37,701 bases of DNA from Candidatus Jacksonbacteria bacterium RIFOXYB2_FULL_44_15 (GCA_001818235.1 MHJY01000030.1:1-37701); one strand, 5' to 3'; numbered from the stretch's first letter, positions 8,837 to 16,883 are shown. Notes: generated from the sequence alone by a model not told the origin. Numbers and translations: made by a program.

Positions 8837-9835
8837 ATGCCCACATATCGCAAAATTTTGCATCATGCCTGGAAAATTACGTCTCGGCATAAAATTTTAT
8901 GGTTCCTCGGTTTTTGGGTAGCGCTTCTGGGAAACGGAGGTGAATACGACCTGTTAATTAACAACTTACGCGGAGTAACGCCGGCTAATTTAAGTTGGAA
9001 CAGTTTACCGGGTTTTTTTACGACTGATTTTATCACCCAACATTTTTTAATCCAGTTTAAAAATCTCATTCTGGCGCAAAATCCACTGCAAACTCTTGGA
9101 CTCCTGCTAGTATTCGGCGGCTTAATTTACTTAACCATCACCGCCCAAGGCGCGCTGATCGAAAGCATTTACTTGCGGCTCAAGAAAAAAACGAAAATCG
9201 ACGTCCGGCGTTCATGGATTGCCACCCGAGAAAAATTCTGGCTGTTGTTATTTACCAATATTATCTTTAAAGGCGTCGGGGCGATTTTGGCCTTCCTCTT
9301 GTCTTGGCCGTTCATCATTTTGTTCCAAGCCATCAGCGGCCTCAGCTTTACCGTCTCGGCCATCGTTGTTGGAGTTTTAATCTTAACCCCGCTTTTAATA
9401 ATTGCTTCTTTCTTGGTAAAACTCACCATTTTATACATCATCACGAAAAATAAAGACCCGCTCTCAGCTTTAGGCGCCGGAGTCGAACTTTTTTACCGCA
9501 ATTGGCTGTTGATCATGGAAAACGCGCTCTTGCTTTTTGTTTTGAGTTTACTTACCGGTCTGGTGACTCTCGGAGCGGTTTTGCTTATCAGTTTCCCCAT
9601 TATTTCCGCTATCTCGATGGCTGTGTACCCCATGGCTTTGCCTGATGGATACTATATTACGATAATCGCCTGGCTTCTAATTATCGTCGGACCGATTTTA
9701 GGAAGCATTTTGGCAGTTTTCCAATACGCCACCTGGACCACGCTGTTTAATAAACTGAACGGCAAGCGCGTGGTCCACGCTAAAATCGCCCGCTTGGCGG
9801 CGGCTGGTTTAGCACGGCTTATGCCTGTAAAATGA
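8837..9835 (+). CDS. Multi-pass membrane protein of unknown function
   Basis: 332 aa, with about six hydrophobic stretches: [14 protein letters not shown] near residue 20, [19 protein letters not shown] near 85-110, two between 137 and 195, and two more between 215 and 300. The N-terminal pattern [27 protein letters not shown] resembles a hypothetical membrane family I associate with Patescibacteria. No catalytic motif is visible. Its stop overlaps the yidD start by 4 nt (ATGA), so it is translationally coupled to the YidD/YidC insertion machinery. That suggests a role in membrane biogenesis, which is an inference from position only. Confidence 0.75.
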   Translation: MPTYRKILHHAWKITSRHKILWFLGFWVALLGNGGEYDLLINNLRGVTPANLSWNSLPGFFTTDFITQHFLIQFKNLILAQNPLQTLGLLLVFGGLIYLTITAQGALIESIYLRLKKKTKIDVRRSWIATREKFWLLLFTNIIFKGVGAILAFLLSWPFIILFQAISGLSFTVSAIVVGVLILTPLLIIASFLVKLTILYIITKNKDPLSALGAGVELFYRNWLLIMENALLLFVLSLLTGLVTLGAVLLISFPIISAISMAVYPMALPDGYYITIIAWLLIIVGPILGSILAVFQYATWTTLFNKLNGKRVVHAKIARLAAAGLARLMPVK

Positions 9836-10062
9836 CCTGGCTGATCTTAAAATTAATTCGCCTGTACCAAAAAACGATTTCTTTAGATCATGGCCCGTTA
9901 AAATTTCTGCGACCCAACGGGCAGTGCAAATTCTATCCGTCCTGTTCAAACTATTCCTGTTTGGCGATAAAAAAATATGGCATTGCCCGCGGATGTTACT
10001 TGGCGCTTAAACGGCTCGGCCGTTGCCACCCCTGGAGCATAGGGGGGGTTGACGAGGTTTAA
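9832..10062 (+). CDS. yidD: Membrane protein insertion efficiency factor YidD
   Basis: 76 aa with the complete family signature: [11 protein letters not shown] near the N-terminus, [19 protein letters not shown] in the middle and [13 protein letters not shown] at the end. It is a small amphipathic protein at the inner membrane that helps YidC-dependent insertion. The family's usual neighbours rpmH and rnpA are not present here. It overlaps the preceding membrane gene by ATGA and lies 20 nt before yidC. Confidence 0.95.
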   Translation: MTWLILKLIRLYQKTISLDHGPLKFLRPNGQCKFYPSCSNYSCLAIKKYGIARGCYLALKRLGRCHPWSIGGVDEV

Positions 10063-10082
10063 AACTCTAAATTTTAATCTAT

Positions 10083-10868
10083 ATGTCCAATCTATTCAAC
10101 ACTATTCTTTACGAGCCGCTATTAAACGCTCTAATATTTATCTACAACATTTTCCCCATTAAAGACATGGGGATTGCCATTATAATACTCACCATTTTAC
10201 TGCGCGTTATCCTCTGGCCGCTGTCCAAACAAACAATTGAAGTCCAAAAGAAAATGAAAGCCATTCAGCCGCTTTTGGAAGAAATCAACAAAAAATACAA
10301 GGATGACCCCCAAAAACGGGCGCAAGAATTGATGCGCATTTATCGTGAGAATAAAGCCAACCCAGCCACTTCCTGTCTGCCGCTGTTAATCCAACTGCCG
10401 ATTTTATGGGCGGTGTTTAAAGTTTTCCGCAACGGCTTAAAACCCGAGGCACTGGCCGGCCTTTACAGTTTTGTAGCCAAACCTTTGGCCATCAGTCCTT
10501 TTTTCCTAGGCATTGATTATTTTGACCTTTCTAAGCCAAATATCTTCTTGGCGATTGCCACCGCCGCCGCCCAATTTTGGCAAGGTAAAATGATGTCAAC
10601 CGCCTCGCCCATGGTTCAGGGCACCGCTTCCAAAGACGAGGGTTTCCAAGCGATCATCAACAAGCAAATGCTGTATTTAATGCCGATTTTAACTTTAATA
10701 TTCGGGTTACAATTGCCAAGCGGGCTAATGCTCTATTGGCTGGTCAGCACTCTTTTGATGATCTTGCAACAATGGTGGCAGTTTAGAAACAAAAATACCG
10801 TTGCTCCTGTTTTGGCCGACACTGCGCCTATATCCCTGCCAAGCGGCGAAAACAATAAAAAAGGATAG
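10083..10868 (+). CDS. yidC: Membrane protein insertase YidC/Oxa1
   Basis: 261 aa, the short Gram-positive-like form without the large periplasmic domain. The conserved hydrophilic-groove arginine is R41 in TILLRVILWPLSK. The cytoplasmic coiled hairpin QKKMKAIQPLLEEINKKYKDDPQKRAQELM follows, then NPATSCLPLLIQLPI and later TM segments (MPILTLIFGLQLPSGLMLYW). It inserts membrane proteins with or without SecYEG. Its pairing with yidD and the upstream ftsH gives a membrane-proteostasis block. The short tail is polar and ends NNKKG. Confidence 0.96.
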   Translation: MSNLFNTILYEPLLNALIFIYNIFPIKDMGIAIIILTILLRVILWPLSKQTIEVQKKMKAIQPLLEEINKKYKDDPQKRAQELMRIYRENKANPATSCLPLLIQLPILWAVFKVFRNGLKPEALAGLYSFVAKPLAISPFFLGIDYFDLSKPNIFLAIATAAAQFWQGKMMSTASPMVQGTASKDEGFQAIINKQMLYLMPILTLIFGLQLPSGLMLYWLVSTLLMILQQWWQFRNKNTVAPVLADTAPISLPSGENNKKG

Positions 10869-10869
10869 G

Positions 10870-11025
10870 GGTCATCTCAAAAATAGCAAAAACGTCATTT
10901 TGTCATCCCGAGCTTGTCGAGGGATCTCTTATTTGAGCCATTGTTTATGAAAGGGATCCCACCCAAAGGGTGATCAGCCTCTGGCTGGCCTCGCTAACGC
11001 TCGGAATGACGGTTTTGAGATAACC
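10870..11025. repeat. Large nested palindrome of the CCGAGC family
   Basis: The outer stem pairs GGTCATCTCAAAA with TTTTGAGATAACC (12 of 13). Inside it GTCATCCCGAGC pairs with GCTCGGAATGAC, and the centre holds GAGGGATCTC, AAGGGATCCC and an inverted copy of the GCCAGCCAGAGGCTGATC core. It fills the yidC to DUF721 gap. It could act as a bidirectional transcript-end structure, although there is no T tract. Confidence 0.75.
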
Positions 11026-11045
11026 TCTAGTAATTTCTGCATCCC

Positions 11046-11339
11046 ATGTTTCAATCTCTCAAGCACCTTCTGCCCGCAACTTTATCCAAATACAAAATCG
11101 CCTCGGCTACCGAGGCGACTTTAATATGTAACGCGGTTAATCAGAAAATAGAAGAGATTTTAAAAAATCAAGCCACTAATACTAAAGCCGTCTATTTAAA
11201 AGACGGCCAGATCGCGATTCAATCAGATTCGGCCATGTTGATTGCCGAACTGCAGACTTATCGCGACGCTATTTTAGAGGATCTGCGCCGGGACTTCCCT
11301 AAAACCCAAATCAAATCAATTCGTTTTCTAATCGCTTGA
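11046..11339 (+). CDS. DUF721/DciA-like protein
   Basis: 97 aa. The pattern AVYLKDGQIAIQSDSAMLIAELQ, followed by a helix with ILEDLRRDFPKTQIKSIRFLI, matches the beta-hairpin-helix core of DUF721, the family that includes the replicative-helicase loading factor DciA. It lacks the long N-terminal extension of proteobacterial DciA. A role in loading DnaB would be by family only. It converges with the DsbA-like gene, with 17 nt between their stops. Confidence 0.6.
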   Translation: MFQSLKHLLPATLSKYKIASATEATLICNAVNQKIEEILKNQATNTKAVYLKDGQIAIQSDSAMLIAELQTYRDAILEDLRRDFPKTQIKSIRFLIA

Positions 11340-11356
11340 TCGGAAACTCTCGCAGT

Positions 11357-12013
11357 TTATTCGTACTCCTTAATTATTTTTTCCCAAGCTTCAAGCGGTA
11401 TTACGCCCTGCACTTTGTGCCCATTAATAAAAAACGTCGGCGTCGCCAACACTTGGAGCTTGATGGCCGAATCAAAATCTTCCTGCACCTGATCACGGAA
11501 GCGGCGGCTCTTAACGCAATCGGCAAACACCGCTTCGTCCAAACCAGCTTCTTTGGCCAAGGGCTTAATCATTTCTGATTGATTAATTTGATTGGCAAAC
11601 AGGAGATCATGATATGCCCAAAACTTGCCTTGCTCGTTGGCGCACATACTCGCCTCGCTAATTTCGCGGCTACCGTTTTTGATGGGGAAATGCCGAAATT
11701 GCAGATAAATACGCGTGCCGTACTTGGCTTTGACTTGCTCTAAAATGGCCGCTTCCTCGGCCGAAAAAGGACACTGGAAATCAAAAAAACCAATGATTTT
11801 AACCCGGCTGTCCAGGTTGCCAAGCGCCGGCGCCAAAGCCGAAAAACCCAGCAAACTTTCCGCCCCGCCCGGCTCCCGGTTTGACTTATCGCGGCCCCCA
11901 GACAATAACTGCAACCGCGTCGTAATATCCGTCAAAAAAACAACGGCAAAAACAAGCCCGGTACTTAAAATAACCATCATAAAAATAAACCAAGTTTTAT
12001 GATAAAATTTCAT
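11357..12013 (-). CDS. DsbA-family thioredoxin-fold protein with a CPFS active site
   Basis: 218 aa, with an N-terminal membrane anchor (FIFMMVILSTGLVFAVVFL) and an extracytoplasmic thioredoxin fold of the DsbA/BdbD type. The active site reads FQCPFS at residues 79-84, so the usual second cysteine of CPxC is replaced by Ser. The cis-proline loop is present (LATPTFFINGHKVQG). Two further cysteines (SMCANEQGKFW and FADCVKS) may form a structural disulfide. With one active-site cysteine it cannot run the normal dithiol oxidation cycle; a monothiol isomerase, holdase or reductive role is possible. The many Cys-rich exported proteins in this window are potential clients (inference). It is the last gene of the yebC-ruvC-galT run. 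Confidence 0.85.
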   Translation of the reverse strand: MKFYHKTWFIFMMVILSTGLVFAVVFLTDITTRLQLLSGGRDKSNREPGGAESLLGFSALAPALGNLDSRVKIIGFFDFQCPFSAEEAAILEQVKAKYGTRIYLQFRHFPIKNGSREISEASMCANEQGKFWAYHDLLFANQINQSEMIKPLAKEAGLDEAVFADCVKSRRFRDQVQEDFDSAIKLQVLATPTFFINGHKVQGVIPLEAWEKIIKEYE

Positions 12014-12033
12014 ATTTTTTTTTATTTTGACCC

Positions 12034-12987
12034 TTACGCCCGATAATATTCGGCGGCATCCTCCGGCGCCACCGGGTTAATCACCACGCCGGAACCAATC
12101 TCCACCCCGGCCCAAATCGAGCCGCGGGGCGTGATCTTCATGTATAAATGTTGGTCAGGATCGTTGACAATTTCGTGAAAATAAAAATTATAACTTAAGC
12201 CTAATTTAACGATCTTTGGCAAAATTTTCTTTAACGCCTGAGCCCATGCCAAGCGCTCTTCGGCGGACAGCATCGTTACATTATCAACGTGCCGCTTGGC
12301 CATTATCCAAACCTCGTAATTATACATTGAAGCATAAGGGCAAAAAACTATCAGGTAATCGTCTTCAAAAATAAGCCGCGAGCTCGCTTGTTCTTTAACT
12401 ACCACGTCGCAAAAAACGCAACTGCCGTTTAACAACTTGTACCTCTGCGTTCGCTGTGATTTGTCTATCAAGTGGGGCGGAATAAAATCCGTCGCGAAAA
12501 TTTGCGAGTGCGAATGTTCCAGGGAAGCACCGGCTCGACCACCTTGATTTTTAAAAATTATTACGTATTCAATCCGATTGTTCTTGGTGATCTGAATTGT
12601 CCGGGCGGCGTAAACTTCCAAAAGTTTGGCAATATGCTCGGCCGGCAAATCCTCCAGCTCCGGCTCGTGATCAGGAGTTTCGATGATTACTTCTTGAATC
12701 CCATAGGCTTTTGGATTGTCCAGAGTAACCGCCGGAAACTTATTCGTAACGACTTTAATTTGCCAGGGCCTGGTATTGTCCGGAAAACAATCACCTAGGT
12801 AATCTGCGCCAACGCAATAAATGCCGGCCGGGTGATCCGGATGAACCGGACAAAAAGCGCAACTGGCCGCTTTTTTGGCGACCGCTTTCGTTTCGGTAGG
12901 AACGTCATGCGGCCGGGTACCGCGTCGAGGTGCGATTACTACGTAGCGTTCCTGGATATAATCTTTACGAATCTCGGCGGTACTCAT
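12034..12987 (-). CDS. galT: Galactose-1-phosphate uridylyltransferase-like HIT protein
   Basis: About 317 aa. GalT transfers UMP between UDP-glucose and galactose-1-phosphate through a uridylylated histidine. Visible are two zinc-type Cys pairs (CAFC and CVFC) and the HIT motif LEHSHSQIF in place of the classical HPHGQ, plus a C-terminal half containing FYFHEI. The track starts at TTG 13008; the ATG at 12987 overlaps the ruvC stop as ATGA and is preferred. GalU is encoded elsewhere in the window (24882-25751), so UDP-sugar metabolism is plausible. Other HIT nucleotidyltransferases such as ADP-glucose phosphorylases share this layout, so the substrate is not certain. Confidence 0.82.
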   Translation of the reverse strand: MSTAEIRKDYIQERYVVIAPRRGTRPHDVPTETKAVAKKAASCAFCPVHPDHPAGIYCVGADYLGDCFPDNTRPWQIKVVTNKFPAVTLDNPKAYGIQEVIIETPDHEPELEDLPAEHIAKLLEVYAARTIQITKNNRIEYVIIFKNQGGRAGASLEHSHSQIFATDFIPPHLIDKSQRTQRYKLLNGSCVFCDVVVKEQASSRLIFEDDYLIVFCPYASMYNYEVWIMAKRHVDNVTMLSAEERLAWAQALKKILPKIVKLGLSYNFYFHEIVNDPDQHLYMKITPRGSIWAGVEIGSGVVINPVAPEDAAEYYRA

Positions 12988-13454
12988 AATTTTGTTTGCG
13001 CGCAACAAATGGCGGCCGCCAATCCATCAGCCGCGTCATCCGGCACCGGCAAAGCCTTGAGCCCTAAAATCGCTTGAACCATTTTTTGCATTTGATTTTT
13101 ATCGGCGCGGCCATAAGCCGTAATGGCCTGCTTAATTTGTAAAGGCGTAAACGAAACAACCGGCACCTTAGCTTTCGCCAGAGTCAGAAGAATTACCCCG
13201 CGCGCTTCGCCGACTTGGATGGCGGTCTTAACGTTTTTGCTCATAAAAAGCATCTCCACCGCGGCGCGCGACGGCCGGTAGGTTTTGATCAATTGGCTTA
13301 ATTTTTTATTCAGTAAATAAAGACGCTCACCGGGAAGCGTACCGGCCGCCGTGCGAATAACGCCGTGCGCCAAATGCACATAACCATGCCCTTCTACTTT
13401 GATTAGTCCGTAGCCAGTTATAGCTAGCCCAGGATCAATTCCCAAGATAATCAT
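12984..13454 (-). CDS. ruvC: Crossover junction endodeoxyribonuclease RuvC
   Basis: 156 aa Holliday-junction resolvase of the RNase H fold. Catalytic acidic residues are visible: D7 in GIDPG, the Glu in AAVEMLFMSKN, and the C-terminal pair in PVPDDAADGLAAAIC. It cuts four-way junctions as a dimer together with RuvAB, which are not in this window. The stop overlaps the galT start by 4 nt, and yebC lies 38 nt upstream. The yebC-ruvC association is common across bacteria. Confidence 0.95.
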   Translation of the reverse strand: MIILGIDPGLAITGYGLIKVEGHGYVHLAHGVIRTAAGTLPGERLYLLNKKLSQLIKTYRPSRAAVEMLFMSKNVKTAIQVGEARGVILLTLAKAKVPVVSFTPLQIKQAITAYGRADKNQMQKMVQAILGLKALPVPDDAADGLAAAICCAQTKL

Positions 13455-13492
13455 TGTGACTAGATGCGCTTAATTCCTAATGATTCTGATGC

Positions 13493-14035
13493 CTATGCGG
13501 ATTTAAGATTGGTATAAACCTCCTCCACGTCATCATCCGCGTCCAGATTCTCGAGCAAACCGGTTAAACTCTCCCCTTCTGAAGGACTAATTTCTTGGGT
13601 GTTTTTAGCAGTAAAACCCTCCCCGGCGCGTTCAAAATTCCACATTACCGAACCATGCCCGGATAGCGAACCGCCGGCTTGCGTTAAAAGATGGCGCAGG
13701 GTGGCAGTGGTTCGATTGTGATTATCGGTCGATGCGACAATTAAAATCTGGAGCCCGCCTGGGCCGTAAGCTTCAAAAATCATCTCTTCAATCTGGCCCT
13801 GCCCAGGCAATAACCCGGCGCCTCTTTTGATGGCGCGCTCAATAGTATCGCCCGGCATATTTGCCGTTTTCGCCTTATCAATCGCCAATTTAAGCGGCGG
13901 ATTTGCCGTTAGGTCACTGCCCTTGCGGGCGGCGATGGAGATCCGCTTGGATAAAATACTAAAAAGTTTGCCTCGTTTCTTGTCGGCCGCGCCTTTCTGA
14001 TGTTTTATTTGTGTCCATTTAGAATGACCTGACAT
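13493..14035 (-). CDS. yebC: YebC/PmpR-family protein, shortened form
   Basis: The start is ATG 14035 at MSGHSKWTQIKHQKGAADKK, the universal N-terminus of the family; the track's extra 15 residues come from an upstream GTG or TTG. YebC-type proteins are linked to transcription control or to translation of proline stretches. Domain 1 (basic, GKLFSILSKRISIAARKG) and the GPGGLQILI / NHNRTTATLRHLL section are intact. After VMWNFERAGEGF the protein goes almost directly to LENLDADDDVEEVYTNLKS. Homologues have about 240 aa and this one about 180, so roughly 60 residues of domain III appear to be missing. The frame is intact. Confidence 0.9.
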   Translation of the reverse strand: MSGHSKWTQIKHQKGAADKKRGKLFSILSKRISIAARKGSDLTANPPLKLAIDKAKTANMPGDTIERAIKRGAGLLPGQGQIEEMIFEAYGPGGLQILIVASTDNHNRTTATLRHLLTQAGGSLSGHGSVMWNFERAGEGFTAKNTQEISPSEGESLTGLLENLDADDDVEEVYTNLKSA

Positions 14036-14041
14036 ATAGTA

Positions 14042-14225
14042 ACGAAATAACCAAGATACAATAACCAAGTGTCCAAACAAAATTCAAATGTCAAAATCCA
14101 AATATCAAATCAAATCCAAAATCTAAATATCAAAAGAATATCTTTGAATTTTGGGTTTTGAGCTTGATTTGACATTTAAGCTTTGGATTTAGGATTTATT
14201 TACCTTGGTTATTGGTTATTTAACG
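14042..14225. repeat. Long imperfect palindrome upstream of yebC
   Basis: The left side (AAATAACCAAG, CAAATGTCAAAATCCAAATA) is mirrored on the right (TTTGACATTTAAGC, CCTTGGTTATTGGTTATTT). The arms span about 180 bp. It occupies the yebC promoter region. I see no gene in 14036-14448; the 87-aa plus-strand ORF here is made of repeat sequence. Confidence 0.65.
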
Positions 14226-14344
14226 TAATGATGACGACTGTATATCCATTTTTATGGAAATGACACCAATCAACTATGATTTGATTTTAGCACAACAAAT
14301 CCCAAAAAACAAATCACAGACTTGTCTGATCAGAACGTCAATTT

Positions 14345-14415
14345 GTCATCCCGAGCTTGTCGAGGGATCCCTTTGCCCGCAACAAAAGGGATTCCTCGAC
14401 TCCGCTCGGAATGAC
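14345..14415. repeat. CCGAGC-family hairpin, minimal copy
   Basis: GTCATCCCGAGCTTGTCGAG, then GGATCCCTTT, a short loop, AAAGGGATTCC, then TCGACTCCGCTCGGAATGAC. The arms pair almost completely. This is the cleanest copy in the window and can serve as the family reference. Confidence 0.8.
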
Positions 14416-14448
14416 AGTACACTGAGCAATATCAAACCTAAACTAACT

Positions 14449-15045
14449 TTAAAAAAACAAAAGCCACAAAAAAATACTGACGCAAAAAATAGAAACCCCG
14501 AAAGCAATATACCTTAAACCCCGCCTCTGCATCGGCACGTAGCCGATAGCCACCCGGTAAACCATAAAACCTTTGACGGTTAAAGTCACGCCGACAAGTA
14601 ATGCAATCGCTAAAATCAAGGTTGCGGCTTTTTTCGCGAAATCAATCGCCTGATCTTCGGTCGTGGAAAAAAAATCGCCCAGCGTAAAGCTACTCCCGCC
14701 AGTTGCCACCACTACGCCACTTTCGTCGGTGGCAATATTAAAGCCAACCCCGCCTTCGTCTAAGCCAAAATTTGAGCGGCAAGTATTATCCTTGCATGTC
14801 ATCTTATCCCCGCACATATCTTCGCCCAAATTCACGGCACAACCGCGGGCATTGGGGACGGTAAATTTGCAGACGTTATAATCCCCTAGTTCCGACGGCC
14901 GGCAACCTTGCAATTCGGCGCATTCGTGGCTGTACAGGCACTTATCGCCTAAATCTAAAAGACCAATCGCTTGACTGGTTGATAGCGAAAAAATAAAGAA
15001 ATTGAAAAAAATGATTGTAGCTACGGCGTACTTTAAATGACGCAT
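14449..15045 (-). CDS. Exported Cys-rich protein with two C-terminal membrane segments, pilin-cluster member
   Basis: About 198 aa from ATG 15045 (MRHLKYAVATIIFF). The earlier starts overlap the promoter at 15086-15114. It has a signal peptide ending near SQAIG. A Cys-rich ectodomain follows (GDKCLYSHECAELQGC, then CGDKMTCKDNTC), then a linker and two hydrophobic helices (AATLILAIALLVGVTLTVKG and YIAFGVSIFCVSIFLWLLFF). The plan matches the neighbouring pilin-like genes, but the C-terminal sequence is clearly more diverged and lacks the IYGG and AIGAIVISIAWT signatures. It is separated from the rest of the array by the toxin-antitoxin module. Function unknown; probably a surface component of the same system. 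Confidence 0.7.
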   Translation of the reverse strand: MRHLKYAVATIIFFNFFIFSLSTSQAIGLLDLGDKCLYSHECAELQGCRPSELGDYNVCKFTVPNARGCAVNLGEDMCGDKMTCKDNTCRSNFGLDEGGVGFNIATDESGVVVATGGSSFTLGDFFSTTEDQAIDFAKKAATLILAIALLVGVTLTVKGFMVYRVAIGYVPMQRRGLRYIAFGVSIFCVSIFLWLLFF

Positions 15046-15085
15046 TCTAGATTCAGGGCGATTAAGATTGATATTTGAACTTCTT

Positions 15086-15114
15086 AACATAACATAAGAG
15101 ATATAATTTGACAA
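15086..15114 (-). promoter_or_regulatory. Sigma70-like promoter of the last pilin-cluster gene
   Basis: TTGTCA (15114-15109), a 17-bp spacer and TATGTT (15091-15086) on the minus strand. The predicted start is near 15079, with a leader of about 34 nt to ATG 15045. It gives this gene independent expression downstream of the toxin-antitoxin insertion. Confidence 0.6.
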
Positions 15115-15167
15115 GACAAATAAAAAAACCCCCCTTGTCGTGAAATTTAATACGATGAGTCTCTCGT

Positions 15168-15656
15168 CTAATGTGTATTTCGATGATCTGTATCTACAGC
15201 CACAAAATAAAAATTTTCTACTATAAACCCATAAAATCTCCCACTCCCAGCAATGTCAATTTCATAAAGGTTTTCCACATCCTCATCTAAATGTTTAAAA
15301 AGTTTTCCATACTCTCCTGTGTTGTATACTAATCTAGGCTTTAAATCACATGTGGAAAATTGGTTAGATTCAAAATGACAGATGCGTGCTAACTTTTCCA
15401 ATAGACTTTTCATTTTAGAAGAGTCTGCCGTGTTAAATATACAAACGCTTGAATTAAAATAGGCAAAATTTAAAATGAGCTTTTTAGGCTCATCATTTAT
15501 GCCAAGATTTTCTGCTACCTGATCAGAAAGAAGATGTTTAGCAAAAAAATCTTGAGTCGGTACTTTTGTTAATTTTTCTAATTCAGGTGTAGTCTTATCA
15601 GCTAGATAGCCGAAAATTTTATTTTGGAGTTTCTTGAGCGGTTGCGATTTTGGCAT
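15168..15656 (-). CDS. Candidate toxin paired with a Panacea antitoxin
   Basis: 162 aa, unrecognised as a named family. It starts 38 nt inside the upstream panA-like gene, a coupling typical of toxin-antitoxin pairs. The N-terminal half is Lys/Leu-rich and helical (PLKKLQNKIFGYLADKTTPE). The C-terminal half has a beta-rich pattern (NLYEIDIAGSGRFYGFIVEN, then FYFVAVDTDHRN) reminiscent of RelE/HigB-type mRNA interferases, where a final strand precedes a conserved His. That resemblance is weak and only by eye. No Fic, ToxSAS or nuclease motif is seen. The toxin assignment is inferred from context. Confidence 0.5.
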   Translation of the reverse strand: MPKSQPLKKLQNKIFGYLADKTTPELEKLTKVPTQDFFAKHLLSDQVAENLGINDEPKKLILNFAYFNSSVCIFNTADSSKMKSLLEKLARICHFESNQFSTCDLKPRLVYNTGEYGKLFKHLDEDVENLYEIDIAGSGRFYGFIVENFYFVAVDTDHRNTH

Positions 15657-16122
15657 AATATTGTCTCATATCATCCGTTGAGATTATATTTTGTGACGGC
15701 TTTGTTTCATCCATATTCCCCCTAGCTTTTTGCCACGGTAATTCATTATGAGTGAGGGTTACTAAATATGATCCGTCAAACTTTCCATATACTCTCCATA
15801 CTTCATCCATTAACTGTCGCTCTTTATCAGAAAAAATATCAAATTGTTCTTCGTTAAATTCTATATCAGGATTTTCAAAATTAAAATTCTTAAAGGCACG
15901 GTATACTTTTGGAACGGCCGGTCCCTGCACCCATGCCTCTATTTCGTCTTCAAAAAGTTTCTCTTTGTTTAAAACTAAATTCCATGCTTGTGCGTAGTAA
16001 AGCAATTTTTGTAACTTAAGTTTTCCTAATCCTGTCTCTTTCGGATCGATTTTACTTTTCCAAATAAAATATTGCGCGACTAGTATAGCTCTATCTTTAA
16101 TTGGCTTGTCTGTGAGGTTCAT
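15619..16122 (-). CDS. Panacea-domain (DUF4065, SocA/GepA-like) antitoxin
   Basis: 167 aa. The core LGKLKLQKLLYYAQAWNLVL (about residues 32-51), then FEDEIEAWVQGPAVPKVYRAFK, and a C-terminal SYLVTLTHNELPWQKAR with an MRQYYA ending, are the hallmarks of the Panacea domain. Known members neutralise many unrelated toxins encoded next door (PanAT systems) or act as proteolytic adaptors, as in SocA. The gene is first in a two-gene operon with a strong promoter 15 nt upstream of its ATG. Its position between pilin genes suggests a later insertion. Confidence 0.85.
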   Translation of the reverse strand: MNLTDKPIKDRAILVAQYFIWKSKIDPKETGLGKLKLQKLLYYAQAWNLVLNKEKLFEDEIEAWVQGPAVPKVYRAFKNFNFENPDIEFNEEQFDIFSDKERQLMDEVWRVYGKFDGSYLVTLTHNELPWQKARGNMDETKPSQNIISTDDMRQYYAKIATAQETPK

Positions 16123-16136
16123 ATTTTTGGAACGGT

Positions 16137-16165
16137 ATTATAGGTAGTTTTAAATAATCAGTCAA
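16137..16165 (-). promoter_or_regulatory. Strong sigma70 promoter for the toxin-antitoxin pair
   Basis: TTGACT (16165-16160), a 17-bp spacer and a perfect TATAAT (16142-16137) on the minus strand. The predicted start is near 16130, leaving a leader of only about 8 nt before ATG 16122. Confidence 0.8.
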
Positions 16166-16231
16166 GCGCCCCAAATAAATGCATCCACTGGCACTCCGAA
16201 TACATAATACATATTTTGATGATTGTAGCTT

Positions 16232-16852
16232 CTATCCCAGAACGCGGCCGACTTTAAGCACGTAAGACGAAATCGTCCAGGCAATGGAAATCACAATCGC
16301 GCCGATCGCGGCCCAGACCAAAATGTGCTTGCCCTTGGTAACTTTATCTTCACTGCCGCTGGAAGTTAGCCACATCGCCCCGCCGTAAATAATCATTAAA
16401 ACCACCAACACCCCCAAAAATCCCAAACCGATATTGATAAACCGCCGGACAGTGTCGCGAATGTCTGAAGCCGTACCTAAAGTACCACCTAAACTAGTAT
16501 CCCCGGTATCTATCTCGCAAGTGCTGTCAACGCAAATCGCCCCGCCCTCGCACTGCCAATCATCCATACACGGTCCGTCACCAATTCTAAGCAAGCAAAC
16601 ATTAGTTGGACAAAAATTATATTCATTGGTCGTGCAAATCATATCTACTTTGCCGGTACCACCATTCGTACTACAATAAAGCGGAACTTTACTCGCATTT
16701 GTAACACCGCAGGGTTGACCAACGTTTTTTACGTCTGGTCCGGCTGGTATATTACAATCAAACGATGCCGCCATTACTTGTCTGTTACCTGCAATTAAAG
16801 AACCGACGATAGCCGAAATAAAAATTAAAAAAAATTTTATTGTTCTATTCAT
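16232..16852 (-). CDS. T4SS pilin-like protein with Cys-rich ectodomain
   Basis: 206 aa. A signal peptide (FFLIFISAIVGSLIAG...VMAA) is followed by about 80 residues rich in Cys (CNIPAGP, CSTNGGTGKVDMIC, CPTNVCLL, CMDDWQCEGGAICVDSTC). The linker TSLGGTLGTASDIRDTVRRF leads to a two-helix VirB2/TrbC-like module: GFLGVLVVLMIIYGGAMWLT, a charged turn (GSEDKVTKGK) and LVWAAIGAIVISIAWTISSYV. This module corresponds to the type IV secretion pilin family common in Patescibacteria. The second helix is nearly identical to that of 16884-17537 and 21375-21821. Confidence 0.82.
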   Translation of the reverse strand: MNRTIKFFLIFISAIVGSLIAGNRQVMAASFDCNIPAGPDVKNVGQPCGVTNASKVPLYCSTNGGTGKVDMICTTNEYNFCPTNVCLLRIGDGPCMDDWQCEGGAICVDSTCEIDTGDTSLGGTLGTASDIRDTVRRFINIGLGFLGVLVVLMIIYGGAMWLTSSGSEDKVTKGKHILVWAAIGAIVISIAWTISSYVLKVGRVLG

Positions 16853-16883
16853 AATGCTTATGTTATTTAGTTGTTATAAATAT

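Noticed and set aside
11336-11578. 80-aa plus-strand ORF after the DUF721 gene
   Set aside because: It is antisense to the DsbA-like gene, which has a clear protein family match.
12988-13008. TTG start for the GalT-like gene
   Set aside because: ATG 12987 overlaps the ruvC stop as ATGA, a better supported coupling, and the extra residues would lie inside ruvC.
14254-14517. 87-aa plus-strand ORF
   Set aside because: It is made of the hairpin repeat and runs into the 3' end of the opposite-strand pilin-cluster gene; it has no start context.
15115-15167. Rho-independent terminator after the candidate toxin
   Set aside because: The minus strand has GGGGGG followed by seven T, but I cannot build a proper stem directly before the T tract.
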